DNA from: Allotamlana fucoidanivorans
GTDB lineage: Bacteria; Bacteroidota; Bacteroidia; Flavobacteriales; Flavobacteriaceae
Length of the DNA: 64,000 nt
Reading direction: 5' to 3'
Assembly: GCF_045788535.1 (NCBI RefSeq)
Contig: NZ_CP074074.1
Span: 3,658,001-3,722,000 of the forward strand
A program made the position numbers and the translations under genes. The number at the start of each line of letters is the position of its first letter. Position 1 is the stretch's first letter. Shown here in pieces: positions 35,044-42,757 of the stretch. Below the pieces are notes generated by a model that did no database searches, was not told the origin of the DNA, and worked only from the letters and a program-made list of their open reading frames with translations.

Positions 35044-35763
35044 ATGCTTGCCATTTTAAAAAAAGAAATTAATTCATTTTTTGCATCCCCAATTGGTTAT
35101 TTGGTCATCTCCATTTTTTTAGTGTTAAACGGTCTGTTTTTATGGTTGTTTAAAGGCGAATTTAATATTTTAGATTATGGGTTTTCTGATGTATCGCCAT
35201 TTTTTATGCTGGCGCCTTGGATTCTTATTTTTCTTATTCCCGCAGTGACAATGCGTAGTTTTTCTGATGAAAAAAAACAAGGTACTTTAGAGCTGTTACT
35301 CACCAAACCAATAGCGCACTTTAATATCGTTTTAGGCAAATATTTTGGAGCATTTATTTTAATTATCATAGCTCTTATACCTACCCTACTCTATGTTTAT
35401 ACCGTTTATCAATTAGGTAATCCTGTTGGTAATCTGGATATGGGAAGTACACTAGGGTCTTATTTCGGATTATTATTTTTGGTAGCTTCCTATACGGCTA
35501 TTGGTGTTTTTGCCTCAAGCTTGTCTGACAATCAAATTGTAGCTTTTATAAGCGCTGTTTTTATTTGTTTCCTATTTTACATAGGTTTTGAAGGGGTTGC
35601 CGCCTTTACTTCTAGTCATTTTATAGAACAACTTAGTATGAGTGTGCACTTTAAAAGTATGAGTCGTGGTGTATTAGATACGAGAGATATTGTTTATTTT
35701 TTAAGCATCACGATATTCTTTTTAATGTTAACCAAATTAAATTTGAATACCTCTCAAAAATGA
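35044..35763 (+). CDS. gldF: Gliding-associated ABC transporter permease GldF
   Basis: A 239-residue membrane protein with six predicted segments and the MRSFSDEKKQGTLELLLTKP motif of ABC-2 type permeases, characteristic of GldF. With the ATPase GldA and the auxiliary protein GldG it forms a transporter required for gliding motility in Flavobacterium johnsoniae. GldA is not in this window. The next gene overlaps its stop by four bases (ATGA). Confidence 0.93.
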   Translation: MLAILKKEINSFFASPIGYLVISIFLVLNGLFLWLFKGEFNILDYGFSDVSPFFMLAPWILIFLIPAVTMRSFSDEKKQGTLELLLTKPIAHFNIVLGKYFGAFILIIIALIPTLLYVYTVYQLGNPVGNLDMGSTLGSYFGLLFLVASYTAIGVFASSLSDNQIVAFISAVFICFLFYIGFEGVAAFTSSHFIEQLSMSVHFKSMSRGVLDTRDIVYFLSITIFFLMLTKLNLNTSQK

Positions 35764-36245
35764 TTTTAAGGCCTACCTTTATTATTTTAATTAGTATTGT
35801 ATTTATTCTGGTATGGCTGTTTGTTAGAACCATTGACCACAGAAAATGGCTCACGTTATTAGTCAGTTTAGCTCTAACACCTATTGCTTATTTCTATGTG
35901 TTTTATCCGCTAATAAACATTTTTACTAGTTATCATCATGAGAAATATTTTGACGAAAATTCGTGGAAAGAACAGCCCGAGCTACGCTACGAAATGTTAA
36001 ACCACATCCTGTCAAACCAATTGTTTGTCAATTCAGAAAAAGATAGTATTAAAACGGTACTAGGTAAAGCTGACTGGTTAGGTTGGGATGAGGCCACAAA
36101 CAGTAAATCTGAAAATAAATGGAATTATAATTTAGGTTTTAAGCCTGGAGCTTTTAATGATAAACAAGAATGCTTGGAGCTTATTTTTAAAAACAATAAA
36201 GTAACCCAACTAAAAACCTATCAATTAGAAAAAGATTTTGAATAA
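35760..36245 (+). CDS. Membrane-anchored protein encoded between gldF and gldG
   Basis: A 161-residue protein with two membrane segments near the N terminus (about 5-22 and 30-53) and a soluble C-terminal domain (YFDENSWKEQPELRYEML, FKPGAFNDKQECLEL) that I do not recognise. It overlaps gldF by four bases and gldG by eight, so all three are translationally coupled. That tight packing argues for a role with the Gld transporter, but no function is known from the sequence. Confidence 0.85.
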   Translation: MILRPTFIILISIVFILVWLFVRTIDHRKWLTLLVSLALTPIAYFYVFYPLINIFTSYHHEKYFDENSWKEQPELRYEMLNHILSNQLFVNSEKDSIKTVLGKADWLGWDEATNSKSENKWNYNLGFKPGAFNDKQECLELIFKNNKVTQLKTYQLEKDFE

Positions 36246-37905
36246 AACGATAAAGCATATAGCCATAATACTTGTTGGTTTAGTCCTCATCAACAGCATT
36301 AGCCAAAACCTATACAAGCGTTTTGATTTAACAGCTGATAAACGCTATACACTAAGTGAATCTGCCGTAAACATTATTGAAGATTTAGATTCTCCCATAG
36401 TTATTGATGTTTTTTTAGAAGGCGAAGACTTTCCTTCTGAATTTAGACGGCTACAAAATGAAACACGTCAATTACTGGAAGAGTTCTCAGCAGAAAATAA
36501 AAATATTGTTTTCAGTTTTATCAATCCTTTGGAAGATGCATCTAATAGAGAACGCAACATACAACAACTTACAGAGCGCGGTCTAACCCCCATGCAATTG
36601 AGTGTTCAAGAACATGGAAAATCCTCTAATGCGGTTATTTTCCCTTGGGCATTAGCCAGCTATAAGGAACAAACCGTTATTATTCCATTAGTAAAAAATA
36701 AGATTGGCGCCTCACAGCAGGAATTGGTAAGCAACTCGGTGCAGCATTTAGAATATGCTTTTGCCGATGGTTTTAGTAAGCTAATAAACCCTAAAAGTAA
36801 AAAAATTGCCATTTTAAAAGGTAACAGACAACTTGAAGATATATATATTGCCGACTTTGTTAAAAAACTTGGAGCGTATTATTACATAGCTCCTTTTACC
36901 TTAGACAGCGTTTCAAACAATCCACAAAAAGTGCTACGAGATATTAGCAATTTTGATTTAATCATTTCAGCTAAACCAACTGAAGCATTTTCTGAAGCAG
37001 AAAAATTAGTGTTAGATCAATATACCATGCAAGGTGGCAAAAGCCTTTGGATGATTGATGCCGTGGCTATGGAAAAAGATAGCTTGTACAATGCCAACGG
37101 CATGAACGTCGCTATTCAAAGAGACTTAAATTTAACAGACTTTTTCTTTAAATACGGGGTACGCGTTAACCCTTCAATAGTGAGTACGCTGTATTCGGCT
37201 CCCATTACTTTAGCTATGGGTGAAGGTAGCCAGGCTCAATTTCAGCATTTACAATGGCCTTACTCGCCATTAGCTGGCTCCAATAAAAACCATCCTATTG
37301 TCAATAATTTGAATTTGGTGAAATTTGATTTTGCTAACCAAATGGATACCTTGAAAAATGCTGTTAAAAAAACCATTCTCTTAGAATCTGCGCCACTCTC
37401 AAAACTTGAAGGCACACCGCGAGAAATTAATTTAGAGCTAGTCACTAAACCACAAGATCCTCAGTCATTTAATAAAGGCAACCAAACACTAGGTGTATTA
37501 TTAGAAGGCACATTCCCTTCGGCTTATGCCAACCGCATTAAACCGTTTAAGCTAGCCCAAGGCCTTGATAAAAGTGTTCCTACTAAAATGATAGTGATTG
37601 CTGATGGTGATATCATTAAGAATGACGTGCTACGTGGTAAACCTCAGGAATTAGGCTTTGACCGATGGACTGGTCAAGTTTACGGGAATAAAGAATTTTT
37701 ACTCAATGCCGTAAATTACTTATTAGATGATAACGGACTTATAAACATTCGAAGCAAGGAAATTGCTATTGCTTTTCTAAATCAACAAAAAATAGCCGAT
37801 GAAAAAACCAAGTGGCAACTCATAAACATCTTATTACCACTACTCTTACTCGCTATTTTTGGTTTCACTTTTAATTCATTTAGAAAGAAAAAATATGCCG
37901 CTTAA
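36238..37905 (+). CDS. gldG: Gliding-associated substrate-binding-like protein GldG
   Basis: A 555-residue protein with a membrane segment near the N terminus, the RFDLTADKRYTLSESA motif common to GldG-like proteins, a large periplasmic domain with SKKIAILKGNRQLED and a C-terminal membrane segment (about 525-545). The start is TTG inside the previous gene. It is the auxiliary subunit of the GldAFG transporter. Together with gldF it shows that this organism has at least part of the gliding/type IX-associated equipment. Confidence 0.93.
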   Translation: MNKTIKHIAIILVGLVLINSISQNLYKRFDLTADKRYTLSESAVNIIEDLDSPIVIDVFLEGEDFPSEFRRLQNETRQLLEEFSAENKNIVFSFINPLEDASNRERNIQQLTERGLTPMQLSVQEHGKSSNAVIFPWALASYKEQTVIIPLVKNKIGASQQELVSNSVQHLEYAFADGFSKLINPKSKKIAILKGNRQLEDIYIADFVKKLGAYYYIAPFTLDSVSNNPQKVLRDISNFDLIISAKPTEAFSEAEKLVLDQYTMQGGKSLWMIDAVAMEKDSLYNANGMNVAIQRDLNLTDFFFKYGVRVNPSIVSTLYSAPITLAMGEGSQAQFQHLQWPYSPLAGSNKNHPIVNNLNLVKFDFANQMDTLKNAVKKTILLESAPLSKLEGTPREINLELVTKPQDPQSFNKGNQTLGVLLEGTFPSAYANRIKPFKLAQGLDKSVPTKMIVIADGDIIKNDVLRGKPQELGFDRWTGQVYGNKEFLLNAVNYLLDDNGLINIRSKEIAIAFLNQQKIADEKTKWQLINILLPLLLLAIFGFTFNSFRKKKYAA

Positions 37906-37944
37906 ATGTTAATAAGTTTGTTTCCAAATCTTAAGCGTTTAGAA

Positions 37945-37952
37945 TATATTTG
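37945..37952 (+). promoter_or_regulatory. Candidate -7 box upstream of dnaN
   Basis: TATATTTG matches TAnnTTTG. A TTG lies 24 bp further upstream, slightly long for a -33 element. Transcription would start near 37958, leaving a leader of about 120 bases before dnaN. Confidence 0.45.
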
Positions 37953-38079
37953 TAAGTAATAGATTGTCAACATAAACGAAGTAAATTGTTTATTTTAAAG
38001 CTATTATTCAGATATAATCACAAGATTTAAACTGACATTCAATTTTAAAACAACATTAGAAAAACCATAATATCTTCAG

Positions 38080-39198
38080 ATGAAATTTATAGTATCAAGT
38101 ACTTATTTATTAAAGCAACTACAGGTTTTGGGTGGTGTTATAAACAGTTCAAACACGTTACCTATTTTAGATAATTTTTTATTTGAATTAAACCATAATC
38201 ATTTAACTGTTTCTGCCAGTGATTTAGAAACTACCATGTCTTCTACTCTTGAAGTAGAAAGTGATTCAGAAGGTAGTGTAGCCATTCCTGCCAGATTGCT
38301 ATTAGATACTTTAAAAACATTTCCTGAACAACCTTTAACCTTTGTTATAGAGGATAACAACACCGTTGAAATTAGCTCAAACCATGGTAAATATGCTCTG
38401 GCTTATGCTAATGGTAAAGAGTTTCCAAAAGCCGTAGCGCTTGAAGATCCTAGTAAAACAGTAGTGACTGGTGATGTTTTGGCAACCGCGATAAGTAAAA
38501 CTATTTTTGCTGCGGGTAATGATGATTTACGCCCCGTAATGAGCGGTGTGTTTTTTCAGTTTTCAACCGAAGGCTTAACCTTTGTTGCTACAGATGCGCA
38601 TAAACTAGTAAAATATACACGAGAGGATATTAAAGCCAATCAGGTGGCTGAATTTATTATGCCTAAAAAACCTTTAAACTTATTAAAAGGCATTTTAGCT
38701 GCCAGTGAAGATGATGTAACCATTGAATACAACGAAAGTAATGCGAAATTCACCTTTGAAAATTCAGTACTTATTTGTCGTTTAATTGATGGTAAATACC
38801 CTAATTATGAAGCGGTGATTCCCAAAGAAAATCCAAATAAATTAGTAATTGGCAGAAACCAGTTTTTAAATTCTGTACGTCGGGTTAGTATTTTCTCTAA
38901 CAAAACAACACACCAAATAAGATTGCGTATAGCGGGTGCCGAACTTAATATTTCTGCCGAAGATATTGATTACAGTAACAAAGCTGAAGAGCGTTTAACT
39001 TGTGATTATCAAGGTGACGATATGCAAATTGGTTTCAATTCACGTTTTTTAACTGAAATGTTGAATAACTTAAGTTCTGATGATGTACAATTAGAAATGA
39101 GTATGCCAAACCGCGCTGGTATTTTAACCCCAATTGATGGGCTTGATGAGGGCGAACAGGTGACTATGCTTGTCATGCCAGTGATGTTAAATAGTTAA
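38080..39198 (+). CDS. dnaN: DNA polymerase III sliding clamp (beta subunit)
   Basis: A 372-residue clamp with the three-domain beta-clamp pattern: MKFIVSSTYLLKQLQVLGGV, GNDDLRPVMSGVFFQF and VTMLVMPVML at the C terminus. It encircles DNA and tethers the replicative polymerase. Here it is not next to dnaA; it follows the gld genes after a 174-base gap that holds a candidate promoter. The IS30 copy lies just after its terminator. Confidence 0.97.
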   Translation: MKFIVSSTYLLKQLQVLGGVINSSNTLPILDNFLFELNHNHLTVSASDLETTMSSTLEVESDSEGSVAIPARLLLDTLKTFPEQPLTFVIEDNNTVEISSNHGKYALAYANGKEFPKAVALEDPSKTVVTGDVLATAISKTIFAAGNDDLRPVMSGVFFQFSTEGLTFVATDAHKLVKYTREDIKANQVAEFIMPKKPLNLLKGILAASEDDVTIEYNESNAKFTFENSVLICRLIDGKYPNYEAVIPKENPNKLVIGRNQFLNSVRRVSIFSNKTTHQIRLRIAGAELNISAEDIDYSNKAEERLTCDYQGDDMQIGFNSRFLTEMLNNLSSDDVQLEMSMPNRAGILTPIDGLDEGEQVTMLVMPVMLNS

Positions 39199-39237
39199 AC
39201 AAACTAAACGCCTGTACAAACAGGAACTTGATATAAA

Positions 39238-39272
39238 AAAAAGCAGTAGCCAAATGATTACTGCTTTTTTTA
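39238..39272 (+). terminator. Terminator of dnaN
   Basis: AGCAGTA pairs with TACTGCT around a loop of about 10 bases, with A-runs before and T7 after the stem. It is 40 bases past the dnaN stop and 65 bases before the left end of the IS. Confidence 0.85.
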
Positions 39273-39373
39273 TTACTTAAATCGAAAAATAATTTTTTCC
39301 TGTTGAACTTGTTCAACTTTATTACCCTTTTTATTCTTGTCTAAGTTCAATTAATAAGTGCAACACGAATATT

Positions 39374-39405
39374 TAAAATAGATGGGGCTAGCCCCATCTA
39401 TTTTA
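39374..39405. repeat. 32-bp perfect palindrome in the IS leader
   Basis: TAAAATAGATGGGGCT is followed directly by its exact complement. It lies 26 bases before the transposase start. In RNA copied from outside the element it would form a strong hairpin that could block readthrough or hide the start codon, a known protective device in insertion sequences. Confidence 0.75.
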
Positions 39406-39430
39406 GGCTCAATATTTATATTCGTTTTGG

Positions 39431-40438
39431 ATGAAACATTATAAACAATTGACCTTACCACAAAGGTATCAAATCTCTGCGTTATTAGATGCAGGAATAA
39501 GTATTACTCAAATAGCTAAAACAATAGGTTTTAATAAGAGTAGTATATCACGAGAATTAAAGAGGAATACACCAAGTAGAGGCCGAACATCTGGTAAATA
39601 CTTGCCAGAACACGCCCATCAAAAGACAAATGACAGGCATTGTACCAAAACAAAGTCTATAGCGTTGACAGATCAGCTTAAAGAACGTATTGCTGGATTA
39701 ATGGAATATGAGAAATGGAGCCCAGAACTCATAGCTAAAAGACTTGCTAAAGAAGCTGAAACCTGCGTGAGTCACGAGACTATTTATAAATGGATATGGA
39801 CTGCAAAACATAGCAATCATAGAAAACACAAACGCTACAAGAACCTTTACAAACACCTACGCCATACAGGTAGAAGGCAAAAAAGGAACAATGTAAAGGA
39901 TAAACGAGGTGCAATAACAGGGCGCGTAGGCATAGATAAACGTCCCCAGGTCGTAAACCAACGTTCTCGCATTGGAGATATAGAAGTAGATTTAATGATG
40001 GGAAGCAACCACAAATCAGCGTTATTAGTAATGACAGATAGAACAACATTGATAACTATGATAGAAAAACTGGGTAGTAAAAATGCAGATGAAGTCTATC
40101 AAAAAATGAGTAAAAGACTCACAAACTTTAACTCATCTTGGATAAAGACCATAACTTTTGATAATGGAAAAGAATTTGCACAACACAATAAAATAGCGAA
40201 AGACTTAAATGTAAAAACATACTTTACAAGACCATATACCTCTCAGGATAAAGGAACAGTAGAAAATAGAATAGGCGTTATAAGAAGGTTTTTTCCAAAG
40301 AAAACAGACCTTAGAGAAGTATCAATCAAAAGAATAAAAGAAGTTGAAAAATTACTAAATTACAGACCTATTAGAAAGTTTAATTATAATAACCCTATTG
40401 AAGTCCTAAATAATAAGTGTGTTGCACTTATGGGTTGA
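39431..40438 (+). CDS. IS30-family transposase
   Basis: A 335-residue DDE transposase. The N-terminal helix-turn-helix (LTLPQRYQISALLDAG, then ISITQIAKTIGFNKSSIS) binds the ends; the catalytic core has the acidic residues in IGDIEVDLMMG, ITFDNGKEFAQ and KGTVENRIGVIR. The frame is uninterrupted and the stop codon lies within the right inverted repeat, so it appears functional. Confidence 0.95.
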   Translation: MKHYKQLTLPQRYQISALLDAGISITQIAKTIGFNKSSISRELKRNTPSRGRTSGKYLPEHAHQKTNDRHCTKTKSIALTDQLKERIAGLMEYEKWSPELIAKRLAKEAETCVSHETIYKWIWTAKHSNHRKHKRYKNLYKHLRHTGRRQKRNNVKDKRGAITGRVGIDKRPQVVNQRSRIGDIEVDLMMGSNHKSALLVMTDRTTLITMIEKLGSKNADEVYQKMSKRLTNFNSSWIKTITFDNGKEFAQHNKIAKDLNVKTYFTRPYTSQDKGTVENRIGVIRRFFPKKTDLREVSIKRIKEVEKLLNYRPIRKFNYNNPIEVLNNKCVALMG

Positions 40439-40478
40439 ACTCAGCTTGTAATTTAAATCACATAAATGTATATAAGAC

Positions 40479-41579
40479 ATGATAAAACAAAAATTACGTT
40501 GTTCACTATTCGGTTTTCTATTATTTTCTTTAATCTCATTAGGGCTCCCGTTGGCTATGGAGGCTCAAAACACAGATACTTACAACTTAACAGCTGCTAT
40601 GCAAGATGTGTCTGAAGACAATATTTTTCACGATGATGAATATTTCAATTGGGGGTCCACCATCATAAAAAGTGATGATGGTAAATACCATTTGTTTTAT
40701 GACCAGATGCCAAGAAAACATGGGTTTTGTTCTTGGTTAACAGATGGCATCGTATCGCGAGCGGTCTCTGATAGTCCAACAGGCCCTTGGAAAAAAGTAC
40801 AAGAGGTTTTAAAGGCACGAGGTGGTAGTTTTTGGGATCAGTATACGGTACACTGCAGTAAGGCCTACAAATTTGATGGCAAATATTACCTCTATTATAT
40901 GTCAACTAATTCAGGTAATATGAATTTAACGCAAGAGCAACTTGAAGAAATTAGGCATACGGGATGGAAACCTGGTAACCTAAGAAATATGCTGCGATTA
41001 AACCAACGTATCGGAGTTGCAGTCTCTGATAACATTGAAGGACCTTGGAAACGTTTTGACAGACCCGTATTTGAGCCTCAACTCCCAATTGCCAACCAAT
41101 CAAATAACGTTACAGTCACTAAACGTCCAGATGGTGGTTATTTAATGATTATTAGAGGGGATCAACCAGATCAACCATTTGATAAAATTATTAGAATGCA
41201 GGCTGTCTTATTAGCAGACAACCCGATTGGTCCTTGGAAAATGCAACCTAAACCTGTTGTTATAAATTACAACTCAGAAGACCCAGAAGTTTGGTATGAC
41301 ACTGAACGTAAGCGCTATTATAACCTGTATCATGCATTCGGTTATATGGGAATGATTACATCAACCGATGGTTTAAATTGGCAACGTGCAAAATATTATA
41401 AAGTTGCAGACAAAGCTTATAAAACAACCGATGGCAATGTAGTACCTGTTCAACGTTACGAAAGGATGGGTATATATATGGAAAATGGCAAACCTTTAGT
41501 CATGACAGGAGGAATTTTAACGATAAAAGATGGTGTCGTCGATACGTATTCATTGTGTATTCCGCTTAAGCAAGATTAA
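40479..41579 (+). CDS. Exported glycosidase-like five-bladed propeller protein (GH43/GH117-like)
   Basis: A 366-residue protein with a signal peptide (residues 1-29, ending AMEAQ). The repeated segments ending in GPWK (SDSPTGPWKKV, SDNIEGPWKRF, ADNPIGPWKMQ) mark the blades of a beta-propeller like those of glycoside hydrolases of clan GH-F and related families. The acidic residues in SDDGKYHLFYD and NYNSEDPEVWYD are candidates for catalysis. The substrate is not known; marine relatives act on algal polysaccharides. The IS30 right end lies 34 bases upstream, so the gene may have lost or changed its promoter. Confidence 0.75.
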   Translation: MIKQKLRCSLFGFLLFSLISLGLPLAMEAQNTDTYNLTAAMQDVSEDNIFHDDEYFNWGSTIIKSDDGKYHLFYDQMPRKHGFCSWLTDGIVSRAVSDSPTGPWKKVQEVLKARGGSFWDQYTVHCSKAYKFDGKYYLYYMSTNSGNMNLTQEQLEEIRHTGWKPGNLRNMLRLNQRIGVAVSDNIEGPWKRFDRPVFEPQLPIANQSNNVTVTKRPDGGYLMIIRGDQPDQPFDKIIRMQAVLLADNPIGPWKMQPKPVVINYNSEDPEVWYDTERKRYYNLYHAFGYMGMITSTDGLNWQRAKYYKVADKAYKTTDGNVVPVQRYERMGIYMENGKPLVMTGGILTIKDGVVDTYSLCIPLKQD

Positions 41580-41680
41580 TTGACAGCTCAAAAAAAACTT
41601 ACACAATGGAGAGCATCATAGTACCGATCCCCTCTCAAAAAAAATATTTAAAACCCTAGCTTCAGGTTTAAAAAATAATA

Positions 41681-41705
41681 AACGCCCACCAAATTAGTGG
41701 GCGTT
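41681..41705. terminator. Terminator between glycosidase-like and DUF4870 genes
   Basis: AACGCCCAC pairs with GTGGGCGTT around CCAAATTA-type loop bases. It lies between convergent genes and can serve both. The minus-strand sequence just before it contains GGTTAGTTTAGTTAGT, reminiscent of the linker in the small-RNA units. Confidence 0.75.
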
Positions 41706-41782
41706 AAGTTTATCTCATACTAACTAAACTAACCAATAAAATTAAGAGATAATAAGAATATTTTATTTTTTTTCTTTATTCA

Positions 41783-42121
41783 TTAACTAATAAAATTAAA
41801 AGATAATGGGTAGGTTGGTACCTCTCCTTTACTCGCTTTTACTGCATTAACAATAGGAAAAACGACAGATATAAGGCCAAGAATTATAAAGCCTAACAAC
41901 CCTAGTCCAAAAAATAATATTAACGGAATACATATCAAACAATAAATCATAAGACTTAATTGAAAATTAACTATGTTTTTTCCGTGAGCATCCATTTGAT
42001 ACACTTTATCCTTTTGTGTTAACCACAACACTAAGGGTAACAATAAACTACCAAAACCTAGCACCAAAGTAACTAATTGGCTTAAGTGTGTGATGACTAT
42101 TAATTGATTATCTTGCCTCAT
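41783..42121 (-). CDS. DUF4870 small membrane protein
   Basis: A 112-residue protein with three to four hydrophobic segments and the typical NIVNFQLSLMIY core and GEVPTYPLSF C terminus of DUF4870. Members are tiny inner-membrane proteins of unknown function. It is transcribed toward the glycosidase-like gene and is not obviously in an operon; a 74-base gap separates it from the next minus-strand gene. Confidence 0.88.
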   Translation of the reverse strand: MRQDNQLIVITHLSQLVTLVLGFGSLLLPLVLWLTQKDKVYQMDAHGKNIVNFQLSLMIYCLICIPLILFFGLGLLGFIILGLISVVFPIVNAVKASKGEVPTYPLSFNFIS

Positions 42122-42195
42122 GATGGTGTTTTTTTGATTGATTTACATGTATATGACGCAAAACCATCAAAAATGTTACACCTCATGAATTAAAA

Positions 42196-42381
42196 TCAAT
42201 CTTTTATGCCTAGTTTTTCCAAAATCGTGTCCATTAAACACCATTTTGTTAAGGACGACTGTAATAAATTGGCACCTACAAAAGCTGTAAACCATAACCA
42301 GTTAATGTTTACATATATGGCTAACAACAAACTAACTAATATAAAAGTTCCTGCTATACCTCTTACAATTCTATTTTTCAT
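42196..42381 (-). CDS. DUF2892 (YgaP-type) small membrane protein
   Basis: A 61-residue protein with two membrane helices and the opening KNRIVRGIAGTFILVSLLL typical of the DUF2892 inner-membrane domain found at the end of rhodanese-like YgaP. The C-terminal CLMDTILEKLG helps to identify it. Here it stands alone, between DUF4870 and the PII-like gene. Function unknown; it is often seen near stress and sulfur genes. Confidence 0.82.
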   Translation of the reverse strand: MKNRIVRGIAGTFILVSLLLAIYVNINWLWFTAFVGANLLQSSLTKWCLMDTILEKLGIKD

Positions 42382-42438
42382 AATGCTTAGATTTTAAAAT
42401 GACTAATTTTTTATTGATATCAAAAAAAATGATATACT

Positions 42439-42744
42439 TTACATAAATTTCTCAATAGGTACCACTGCTACTCTAAGTGGATTATTGGTTTCTAAATGTT
42501 TGTTGAATTCCTTTATTAAAACAAACAAGACCTCTATATGTGGAGCATCGGTAAACGAAAAAAACATGATGGACTGATTTCCACCGCGCTCGGCTCCAAA
42601 CCAATTAGACACAGATTCGTTTTCATTACCAAATTTATAACCATCAATTTTTGCTTCACTAAAGTGATGTATCTCAGCTTGCCTAAAGAGTTTTATAATC
42701 TCTTTATGAAACACTTCTACGGCCGTTACCATTACTAATTTCAT
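42439..42744 (-). CDS. PII-like small protein downstream of the RND pump
   Basis: I use the ATG at 42744, giving 101 residues (MKLVMVTAVEVFHKE start), because the longer frame would overlap the end of the pump gene. The alternating strand-helix pattern with the VSNWFGAERGGNQSIM loop and the ending PLRVAVVPIEKFM resembles PII/CutA-type trimeric proteins, some of which are encoded beside RND pumps. No ATP-binding motif is clear. It follows the pump by 13 bases, so it is likely its fourth operon member. Confidence 0.55.
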   Translation of the reverse strand: MKLVMVTAVEVFHKEIIKLFRQAEIHHFSEAKIDGYKFGNENESVSNWFGAERGGNQSIMFFSFTDAPHIEVLFVLIKEFNKHLETNNPLRVAVVPIEKFM

Positions 42745-42757
42745 TGGCTTTATGTTT

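Larger units (their letters stand above)
39341..40444 (+). mobile_element. IS30-family insertion sequence, complete
   Basis: The element is 1,104 bp. Its terminal inverted repeats are 26 bp: the left begins CTAAGTTCAATTAATAAGTG and the right, read inward, begins CTGAGTTCAACCCATAAGTG; both end CAACAC, with four mismatches. The pentamer CTTGT occurs directly outside both ends (39336-39340 and 40445-40449) and is a candidate target duplication. A 32-bp perfect palindrome (39374-39405) lies inside the left end. One intact transposase gene fills the rest. The insertion is between dnaN and a glycosidase-like gene. Confidence 0.88.
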
